Shown here: positions 43,801-51,000 of the stretch, piece after piece
Layout: each line of letters begins with the position of its first letter
Numbering within the stretch: position 1 is the stretch's first letter
NCBI RefSeq assembly: GCF_040784935.1
Contig: NZ_CP160680.1
Coordinates: 7,359,802-7,423,801, forward strand
From: Lewinella sp. LCG006
GTDB taxonomy: Bacteria; Bacteroidota; Bacteroidia; Chitinophagales; Saprospiraceae
Length of the DNA stretch: 64,000 nt
Direction of reading: 5' to 3'
Notes under the pieces: model-generated
Seen by the model: only the letters and a program-made list of their open reading frames with translations
What the model was told of the DNA's origin: nothing
The model's database searches: none
Position numbers and translations under genes: made by a program

Positions 43801-44024
43801 TTTCGCAGTTCCTTCCAGTTTGCTTTCCAGGCAATAAGGGTGAGATGAGCATCAATCCCTGCCCATGAACGACCTAGCAATTCTTGTTCTGTGTACTGTA
43901 ATAAGCAAGTTGCCGATTCATTAATAGCATGAACAAAGCCATTGCTAGCAACCAGTAATACTGGATGAGGCAAGGCCTTGATGAACGCCGCTTGGGGTGG
44001 TATAAACAATTTATCCAAAATCAA
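40851..44024 (-). CDS. Multi-PAS sigma-54-dependent transcriptional activator
   Basis: 1057 residues. About five PAS modules fill 15-740; repeated blocks such as LIFWTRPDGTFRYVNNKAAQ, MILWSRPDGVIQYSNEQFL and EVVVWLKETGEVEYLNQAM mark each. Then a coiled coil (IEELSARLQEENIMLREEV) and the sigma-54 AAA+ domain: Walker A 777-784 (GETGTGKE), the sigma-54 contact loop GAFTGA at 824-829, Walker B near 843-850 (TIFLDEVGE), R-finger region (RFRADLYYRL). A Fis-type helix-turn-helix ends the chain. There is no receiver domain or histidine kinase, so it seems to sense a ligand directly. It is a candidate activator of the two sigma-54-type promoters at 32415 and 45656. Confidence 0.93.
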   Translation of the reverse strand: MILDKLFIPPQAAFIKALPHPVLLVASNGFVHAINESATCLLQYTEQELLGRSWAGIDAHLTLIAWKANWKELRKAGFLRYSTDLAMSGALLRPVEVTMVPFDDNLALVLITDKIERTGKEALLSVLSIRTNTAHWRYDSLRKQWHISPLLMSFFEWGESEEELVLNDEDFEQRMTECLIPGSWSKLKEKFKSALREGSPFEEEILLKEGFKYARLAVSGISLSNALHTVQMVGTLNPPFSNQQELEGNKLAQFALDHARDLIYWLREDGRVVYANQSFLDRLDFTRNDLRNLTIDDFVVGNTAEAFQQFWDSQRNEKFATGEFKVVSKKGNEIIASYNTNFVKQDDEELMCVYLRDITHFKERNELLELTQFSTDNAPDLIFWTRPDGTFRYVNNKAAQRLEYEQEDFQTMEVTDIAPYFDEEAKRLFWERLRKENNFQEVFVLTNKNGELIETAVSVNYLNFAGEEIACSFCRDITMAKVRRRRRDLLEFTLDSTREMILWSRPDGVIQYSNEQFLKKTGYLAEEVNGNSIQSLFTVESFRQGDIWDELRECGEIRKEVVLLNKEGEEMVLDANFNYINYNGEEYKCIYFRDLSKKKKRDLALKLSYGALEAAAEVVVWLKETGEVEYLNQAMVDYIGGQKEDWLEQQLHRVFPQLKLSKIVPGTSIEYSMPSKDGHTVYLELTFSEIYQAGNRYFVIIGRNFTERYLRRKEIEKAQRRIEELSARLQEENIMLREEVSADYRVDNIVTVSPRYQKVLQQVSQVADADTTVLILGETGTGKELLARAVHELSEREDYPLIKVNCAALPENLIESELFGHEQGAFTGAHTRKKGRFELANKGTIFLDEVGELPLALQAKLLRVLQEGEFERVGGTETIKVDVRLIAATNRSLEEMVKEGRFRADLYYRLNVFPIVNIPLRERPEDIKVLTEYFVRRFATRLGKKIVKINVADLNSLQEYRFPGNVRELENIIERAVVLCQGETLRIPLDNQQGSDLFDTAFPTFDEMQRNYIIDALKRTEGRITGPAGAGRLLGLNDRTLMSKIRKFGIEKKEYLL

Positions 44025-44218
44025 ATAACATCATTTTATTAGGGCATATTCACTTAAAAACCATTAGATCTGAAAGTAAAGCGACTAAGTTAGTAATAAT
44101 TGCTGCCACAAAGAGACAAGGTAAGTATGATTTATAGGGTAAAATTTGCAAGCCTATCCTATACCTCTTGCCCTTATAGCTTACCACTTTAGGATAAACA
44201 TATTCCTCTCTGAGCAGC
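44025..44218. other. Non-coding stretch upstream of the activator gene
   Basis: Divergent control region of the activator (minus) and the 44355 gene (plus). I see no recognisable promoter for the activator. Confidence 0.4.
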
Positions 44219-44246
44219 GAACATCCAAAAGAACTACCCCGTTACA
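44219..44246 (+). promoter_or_regulatory. GAACA-type ECF promoter element
   Basis: GAACA, 14 bases, CCCGTTACA; about 108 bases before the ATG at 44355, leaving a long leader. Confidence 0.72.
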
Positions 44247-44290
44247 ACTATAGGAAGCAAGACATAATAATTACTAACCTAACCAGTACG

Positions 44291-44333
44291 ATTGTTTCAA
44301 TTGTGTCGCCTACATACTCACAATCGAAACAAT
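44291..44333 (+). promoter_or_regulatory. Leader hairpin upstream of the 44355 gene
   Basis: 15-base arms with one mismatch (44291-44305, 44319-44333) and a 13-base loop, between the GAACA element and the start codon. It has no T tract, so it may act on translation or RNA stability. Confidence 0.55.
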
Positions 44334-44354
44334 GGTCTACTAATAACTAATGAT

Positions 44355-44681
44355 ATGACTGTAAATTACTACGATAATCTGGTTCAAGCTACCGAGGAAT
44401 TGAGTAAAAGAGGTTTTGATACTGAATTCAAATTTGACGGTAACCAATTGATTAGTATTGATACCAAACACGCTTATCAAGCAGATGCCTTAAAAATTGT
44501 GGAATATCACCGTTTTGAAGGTATGACTAATCCAGCAGACAGTTCCGTCATTTTTGCGATCGAAACCAACACCGATGAAAAAGGTACCGTCATCATGAGC
44601 TATTCTACAGATGCAGACATGCAGCTTGTTTCCTTTATTGATAAAGTAAAGGTAAAAGCGTCGTATGAACCCCAAGACTAA
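44355..44681 (+). CDS. Small conserved protein (often labelled phosphoribosylpyrophosphate synthetase-like)
   Basis: 108 residues from the ATG giving MTVNYYDNLVQATEEL; the longer frame runs through the leader hairpin. The pattern YDNLVQATEELSKRGFDTEF...IVEYHRFEGMTNPADSSVIFAIE matches a family of ~100-residue Bacteroidota proteins that are commonly given a PRPP synthetase name, although they lack that enzyme's PRPP loop. I treat the function as unknown. It has its own GAACA promoter and terminator. Confidence 0.75.
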   Translation: MTVNYYDNLVQATEELSKRGFDTEFKFDGNQLISIDTKHAYQADALKIVEYHRFEGMTNPADSSVIFAIETNTDEKGTVIMSYSTDADMQLVSFIDKVKVKASYEPQD

Positions 44682-44726
44682 ATGCCAGTTAGGCGTAATA
44701 GCGTTCTTTTGGAAAGCGTTTCAATC

Positions 44727-44760
44727 TATCCCCTCTTATGTTCTTAAGAGGGGATATTTT
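44727..44760 (+). terminator. Terminator of the 44355 gene
   Basis: Stem ATCCCCTCTT / AAGAGGGGAT (44728-44737, 44746-44755) followed by ATTTT. Confidence 0.85.
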
Positions 44761-45104
44761 GTTCTAATGCACGGTTGTATTATGCAAAGATGCATAACCC
44801 TGATATAGCATTCTACCACGATCAGAAAAAAATGTAGTAGAATCCGAAAGAAAATACTTCTCTTCTAATAAAAAAGGCCGGTAATACGCTCGACACGTAT
44901 TCCGACCTTTTGGGAAAGTATTTGAAAGCTTGGGATAATAGACTTGTTCTGCTGGGATCATTTCGGGGGCAAATCGCGCCTTATCTTCCCACACTGTGCC
45001 TTTTTTAAGTCGCTTAGCTATGGCTAGGCTCCTCAAAAAAGGCTTCGCGTGGTCGATAATGCATCAATTTTCCCACCAAACTAACCCAGCAGAACAAGTC
45101 TAAT
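44761..45104. other. Gap downstream of the second ECF gene
   Basis: A 90-codon minus-strand frame (44764-45036) is open here, but a terminator-like hairpin lies within it and its product matches nothing I know. I see no other gene. Confidence 0.45.
44870..44911. terminator. Terminator-like hairpin
   Basis: AAAAGG-CGG-AATACG pairs with CGTATT-CCG-CCTTTT with one mismatch and one bulge; A and T runs on both sides. It probably ends transcription from the second ECF gene. Confidence 0.6.
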
Positions 45105-45617
45105 TTATCTTGCCTCGTAGCGCGACTCAATCAAATCCTTCATTTTTTGGCGAGCAGTAAAAATTCGACTTTTGATGGTTCCTATCGGCAGCTGTAGTTG
45201 CTCAGCTATTTCCTGGTATTCATAACCCCGGTAGTGCAATAGAAAGGGAACGGTATAAAGATCGCTGATCTCGTCAAACATCTTCATCAATTCTTGCAGA
45301 CGTAAGTTGACCTCAGCCTGGTTGCTAAGAATCGTCGTACTTTCCAAGCCGTAAGCCAATTCCTCCACAGGTTCACTCACGGTGCGGTTCTTCTGTTTCT
45401 TTCGGTAGTTTGTAATAAAGGTGTTGCGCATAATGGTCGCAATCCATCCCTTAAAATTGGTGCCTACCTGAAATTTTTCCTTGTAGCGAAATGCTTTCAT
45501 GCTTGTTTCTTGTACTAGGTCCTTAGCTGCCTCCTGGTTGTTGGTCAGGCGCAAGGCAAAGTTGTAAAGAAACAATTGCAAACCATTTAATTGCTCTGTG
45601 AAATCGATCGTAGACAT
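45105..45617 (-). CDS. ECF sigma factor, second of two paralogues
   Basis: 170 residues. Same layout as the 32461 product: region 2 LQLFLYNFALRLTNN...AKDLVQETSMKAFRY...FKGWIATIMRNTFITNYRKK; region 4 VPFLLHYRGYEYQEIAEQLQLPIGTIKSRIFTARQKM. About 70% identical by eye, with divergence in the linker and C-terminus. No anti-sigma gene next to it. A sigma-54-type promoter with the best match of the two stands before it. The twin genes could respond to the same activator but differ in promoter choice or stability. Confidence 0.92.
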   Translation of the reverse strand: MSTIDFTEQLNGLQLFLYNFALRLTNNQEAAKDLVQETSMKAFRYKEKFQVGTNFKGWIATIMRNTFITNYRKKQKNRTVSEPVEELAYGLESTTILSNQAEVNLRLQELMKMFDEISDLYTVPFLLHYRGYEYQEIAEQLQLPIGTIKSRIFTARQKMKDLIESRYEAR

Positions 45618-45655
45618 ATTAGGATTGTTTTAGTTAACGCTAATGCCAATCCTAT

Positions 45656-45671
45656 TTCAATGGGCGTGCCA
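45656..45671 (-). promoter_or_regulatory. Sigma-54-type promoter (-24/-12)
   Basis: Minus strand: TGGCACGCCCATTGAA, matching the consensus TGGCACG at -24 and TTG at -12. About 40 bases before the ATG at 45617. Confidence 0.75.
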
Positions 45672-45759
45672 AAAACATAAGACACTAAAAATCAAAAACT
45701 TACCAATTCCAAAGATTCTATTTTTGATTTTATTTAATCAATGTATGAAAAATATCGCC

Positions 45760-48081
45760 CTAAAATGCTTGCCCAAAAGCGAGTACAAAACGTGGTTTAC
45801 GATTTGGGGGTGTAGCTGGGTTCGTTTCGTAAGGAATTACAATGGGCTTTGCGATGTCTATTCTCACGATCAGAAAAGACAAGTCGATACGCACGCCTGC
45901 TCCCGCATCTACGGCCATTTCCTGGACAAATCTTTGCGCACTGAAATCACCAGGTGTTGGATCGGTTTCTGTTTTGTACAGCCACACATTGCCCGCATCG
46001 GCAAATGCTGCCAGTTGAAACATAGACCCCAACTTATAGCGCAGCTCCAGGCTGCTCTCAAACAAAACATTACCGTAGCCATTCTGGCCCAGCAGGTTAT
46101 TATCTAAGGGCACGGTGATTCCCGGCCCAAGGCCTCTCGGGATAAAGCCGCGTAAACTGTTGGGGCCGCCCACGGTGTATAAATCAAAATAAGGTACGAT
46201 AGCCCGCCCACCAAAAGGGGTTGCAATACCAAAATGAACCCTAGCCGCAAGCGTAATCGCACGATTAAGATCAAAATAATAACGCAAATCGGCCTCTGGC
46301 TGTAGGTAATTGCTCTTCTCTGCTTTTAGGGAACGTTCGTTGCTCCCCACTGGTAATACTTGATTGAAGACCAGCCCTAAGTCCAAATTAGCGAAGAAAT
46401 GGTGTGGGCTGGCCTTGGTCGTCTTACGCCGCAAGCGGGAATCATAGGTCCAGCGGTAGGCAGGCCCCCAAAGGAACATTCTATCCAAGCGCCCTAAACC
46501 CGTCAATCCTTGGGTGAAACCCAGCGAACGACTCAAACTCAACAATTCCTCTGTAGCAACTTCGGGATTCTGATAGCGAAGCCGGAGTACGGTCAAAGTA
46601 TTAGAAATTGTGGCTTTCCTTCGCCAGCTATAAGCGTATTCTCCACTTAGCTGCCAAAGCCGCACCGCCGAAGTAGCATTCGCGTCAGCAGCTAGCAGCA
46701 TTCCCAGGTCTTGGTAATCATTGTCTTCAATTTCCGTAGCAAAGCGGTTCAACTGTAGTTGGATATTTTCCATCTTAAAACCGAGTTGAATACTGGTGCT
46801 GCTTTTCAAAAAAGCAGGTAATAACCTTTCTCGCTGGGGAAGCCAAAAGCGCGGAATTTCCACGCCCGTTTTGAGACTAAAAATTCCTGACCGAGGAATA
46901 CGGCTTTCGTTGGCGGGTCCCAGGAAAAAATTATAGGTCACATCTCCTTCCAGGGTAAACAGTTCGGCACCTTGATTAAAATTACGGTTGGCGTATTTGA
47001 ACCCAAATTCAGGTCCAAAATAGCGGCCACTATTGTACGCCGCCCCTACCTCACCAGCAATGGAGCGAGGTTTTTGCGGTGACAGGTAAATCTGTAAATT
47101 GAGCAGACTATCCTGCCCTTCAACGGGCTCGTAATTCAGGCTAATATATTGGAAGGTATTGTAATTCGCCAGGCGCTCAATGGTCTGCTCGTGCGTTTGG
47201 GGATTGTACAGCATACCCGGACGTTGGGCGACTGCTTCCGCCATGATATTGGGTTTCAATGGGCAATCCTTACAGATGATCTGTAAACCTTGGTAGATCG
47301 TTGTATCTGAGGCCCCACCTTGTTGATCACTTCGCTGATAGTTGCTGTAGATGATAATCTGTTGCAAGCGCTGGGCTTGCAAATGGCGGGGACTTAGGCC
47401 ATCCTTAAGCTTCAAAAGCAGCCTAATGCCGTGGTCATTGCCTATCGTATCGCCCAAAAACTCCAGGTCCTGGGCGGCAAAATAATAGTATCCTTTTTGT
47501 CTTAATCCATCCTCTAGCCGTTGCAACTCCAACTTTAACTGGCCAAGCGAATACCGGCCTCCTTTTTTCAACAAGCTTTTTGTTCGCAAACTATCAAGGA
47601 TAGCTGCTATTGAAGGGTTGCGGATAGCGTAGCGAATGGTATCTATCGTATAAGCTTCTCCTAGCTCCAACTGATAGTTTACCCGAATAGCCTTTTGTCT
47701 CTCTAAAGTATCTGTGGTGTAGGTAGCCAGGCTGTAAAAATGCCCCAGATTGGTTGCCCGATTTTGCAAAACACTCAGCATTTGCTGGCTTTGGCGATCT
47801 TGATAAAAAGCGGGTTCCCGGCCTATTCTTTTACCTAACCAGCGCAGTGGTGCATGCTCGCGATAGTACCACCAAACCCGCCAACGAGGGCTAATCCGCT
47901 GGGTGATGCTTTCCATGGCTTGCTCACGTAAATTGGCAGTATTGACACTGTCTGCGGCCATCAACTCCAAACCAGCTCCTTTGAGAAGGTATTCGTTGTC
48001 GGGTAAATACCGCTTTACCTGGCAATTGCTCAACAAGACCAGGAGGAAAAATAGTAATAAAGGGTATAGCCTAATGTACAT
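45760..48081 (-). CDS. tamL: TamL, lipoprotein BamA/TamA-family outer-membrane assembly protein
   Basis: 773 residues from the ATG one base after the tamB stop. A lipobox (LLLFFLLVLLSNC, C20) shows the lipoprotein form found in Bacteroidota. POTRA-like domains fill about 30-330 and an Omp85 beta-barrel the rest (GGPNSLRGFIPRGLGPG is the L6-type RGF motif). It should act with TamB to place proteins or lipids in the outer membrane. The chain ends in F, as is usual for barrels. It is translationally coupled to tamB. Confidence 0.9.
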   Translation of the reverse strand: MYIRLYPLLLFFLLVLLSNCQVKRYLPDNEYLLKGAGLELMAADSVNTANLREQAMESITQRISPRWRVWWYYREHAPLRWLGKRIGREPAFYQDRQSQQMLSVLQNRATNLGHFYSLATYTTDTLERQKAIRVNYQLELGEAYTIDTIRYAIRNPSIAAILDSLRTKSLLKKGGRYSLGQLKLELQRLEDGLRQKGYYYFAAQDLEFLGDTIGNDHGIRLLLKLKDGLSPRHLQAQRLQQIIIYSNYQRSDQQGGASDTTIYQGLQIICKDCPLKPNIMAEAVAQRPGMLYNPQTHEQTIERLANYNTFQYISLNYEPVEGQDSLLNLQIYLSPQKPRSIAGEVGAAYNSGRYFGPEFGFKYANRNFNQGAELFTLEGDVTYNFFLGPANESRIPRSGIFSLKTGVEIPRFWLPQRERLLPAFLKSSTSIQLGFKMENIQLQLNRFATEIEDNDYQDLGMLLAADANATSAVRLWQLSGEYAYSWRRKATISNTLTVLRLRYQNPEVATEELLSLSRSLGFTQGLTGLGRLDRMFLWGPAYRWTYDSRLRRKTTKASPHHFFANLDLGLVFNQVLPVGSNERSLKAEKSNYLQPEADLRYYFDLNRAITLAARVHFGIATPFGGRAIVPYFDLYTVGGPNSLRGFIPRGLGPGITVPLDNNLLGQNGYGNVLFESSLELRYKLGSMFQLAAFADAGNVWLYKTETDPTPGDFSAQRFVQEMAVDAGAGVRIDLSFLIVRIDIAKPIVIPYETNPATPPNRKPRFVLAFGQAF

Positions 48082-48082
48082 C

Positions 48083-51000
48083 TTATTTTTTCTGCCAAAA
48101 AAAACGATTAAAATCCTTACTGAATACCAGCCTGCCCCCAAAGCGAATGGTGTTGCCCCCTACAAATTCATTACGATCACGATCATTAAAGAGCTTAATG
48201 CGTAGGTTTCCATCAGGATCTAATAAGTAAGCTACGGAGACATTATCAATATAGGTCTGCGCATCTCCCTCCGTAGTGCCCGTATCGGCCGCGGTATTGG
48301 TGACCCCGTCAACACTGACGATCAGACGGTCATTGAAGAAACTTTTTTGTAAACTCAAGCGCAGATTGTAGTTCTGCTCCCCTGTACTTGTCTCGTAGTT
48401 TTCTACCCCCAGGTTGAAGTCAACAAACCCCAACTGACTATTGACCAATTGACTAAGGGCATCTCCTACAGCACCTGCGACGCCATTAACGATATTTTCC
48501 TGAGGATTGCCTCCAACATCTAGCTTAGGAATCACAAAACTCTTAAAGGTTATCAGCATAATGGCTGTGAGGTAAACTCGGCTCTGATCACTGCGTAATT
48601 GGCTAAGCGCATCCTTCACGGCATCAAGGTTTTGATTACCGTAAATGTCTTCTGGATATAGGATATCCGCATTGATGTCCATCCCTTGTAAATCTCCCTT
48701 GAGATCAAGCGCCACGAGAAAGGTTTGGCGTTGTCGCAAAGCAGTTTGATCAGCCACCCCCGATGTCACAGACGACACCAGTGGCAGTGGACTCACTTTG
48801 ACGGTATTGGTGATCGTAAGATCAAATTGGGGGTTGAATGGGTTGCCGGTAAAGATGACTTCGCTGCCAGCTTGCAAATCAAAAGTATAGGTTTGCAGGC
48901 CTTCAAGCACCATGTCATAAGCACCTCCAGCCATCCTGATCTGCCCGGTCAGCTGTTGTTGCCCTGTGGGATACTGAATAAAAGTCATGGTACCGTTGCC
49001 CCTTCCGGAAAATTCCTGTTGCGTAATTGGGTCAATGATCACGCGGATGCGTAGTTTTTCATTGATTTGCAAATTGGTTTCCAGGTAAGCTCCACTGCCA
49101 CTTTTTGTGAGGGTGTCGCGTTGCTCATTGGCGATGATTTCTTCCCACTCGTAGGTTTCCGCAAACTTGATGACCCCTTGGGTTGTCTCCAGGCGAGCTT
49201 GGTCACCGGTAGAGTAGGCATACGTCAGGTTGGATTCGCTACTCGGAGCCGCAGCAACAACCAGTCGGGGTTCAGCAGCCGTTCCTGTGATGCTTACCTC
49301 GGCATCTACGCGGAGGTAACCGTAGAAAAGGTCGTTGTCTTTTTCCGTAGAATTGACGGCCAAAAAATCTTTGGTTCGAGCCTGTAGGTCAAGTTGAATA
49401 TCTTCCAGCGAATTGACGATGACTCTTCCGTCCAAGGTAGCGTTGTTGTTATTTTCATCCAGTAGGGTGAACTGCTCAAAGAGCATGGTCTTACCATTAA
49501 AGCGGATGGTTTGATCATCGAGCCGATACCGGCTCCCCAATAAACTTATTGCCAGTGCGGCGTCCTGAAAACTGACCTGTCCATCAATGCGCGGCTCGTT
49601 GATGGTACCTGTTACCGCAAGATTGCCCTCTAGGTAACCTTCTGCATTTTTTAGATACCCTAGCGAAAAAGGCTCAACACTAGCGACCTGTAGCTGCTTC
49701 ATTGCCAACTGCAAATCCAAAACACCTCCTTCACGGTAAGTACCCCTTACGGAAAGATCATTCCCAGCACCATTTAAACTCGCGGACATCTCAAAATTGG
49801 TATTGTCAGTAGAGCTGACGGCGACGGCAAAATCACCCATTGCTTGTTCGTAGTAAGCCAATTGTGCAATTCCCAGGTCGGCACGAATACCCAGATTGGT
49901 GAGTACTTCATCAAGGTACACATTACCATTCATGATCCCTCCCAACAAGGCCTCCTCCGAATTGAGTAAGCGACTGAAACGGGCCAAATTCACATCATCA
50001 AAGCTGATGGCTAGCCCGTTTTGTTCTGTATCCTCCATACGGATAGAACGATCATTGCGACTCATTACCCAATCTTCTACCGTTAAGGTACTGTCCAGAA
50101 TCACGATTGCATTGCCTTCCGGCAAACGCCATTCAGAAAAATTAATCACCTGACGGGGCTCCAAAGAAATCTCCTGTCCTCTTGTCGTCTGTCTCCAATT
50201 GAAAGAAAAGCGATGTCGGACACTATCCTGCGCAAAGACTTTAAGGGTTGTGTTCAAACCGCCCTGAATTTGTTTGCTTACGATACTGGTGCGGCCGATT
50301 GCAATATCTTCTCCGATCACAATATTCCGCCAATCACCATTCAGCGCAAGCTGCTGTTCATCGCCTTCGGCTTTGATGGCCATCCCCTCCAGTCTAATTC
50401 CACCATAACTGAGTTGTCCTAATTGCAGATCAAAAAGCAAAGCCGGTTCCTTGTCGCGATAGCTAAAATCAACGCTAAAAGGAGACAGCTCGGTCAAGCC
50501 GGGAATAATCCCAGAGGTAAAGGGCCGTGGGTTGGTGAGTTCCATTTCCAACTCAAAATTCTGGCCATTGATGACGGGATCGCCAGCGAAAGGTTCTTCG
50601 TCTAAATAGGATGTTAAAAACCTGACGATTTCCGGCATAATCTTAAGTGGGTCAAAAACGCCGGTCAGACGAGCTTGCAAGACATCGCTGTTAATGGTCA
50701 CCTGGTTTTCTTCCTGGTTTAAGTTGGCCAAAATCAGCATGCTATCGATGTAAGCCGTAGAGCCTTCGCCACGCAGCAGTATATTGTCTAAAAGAATCCT
50801 AGCATCCAATTGATCGGCTTTCAGGCCAATGCTATTCACCTCCAGCTTCCCGGACCCTAACAAGGGACGATCACTTAGTTGCCAACGCTCCAGGTCTATT
50901 TTATTGAGATCGAAATTTGCTCGTACCAGCGCAGTACTATCCTGGAGTTGGTAACGCCCCTCCCCTGTTCCTTGCAAATAGGGATGCGAAAAAACCAGCT

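Noticed and set aside
44764-45036. 90-codon minus-strand open frame after the second ECF gene
   Set aside because: It contains a terminator-like hairpin, has no promoter or ribosome site that I can see, and its product shows no recognisable pattern.
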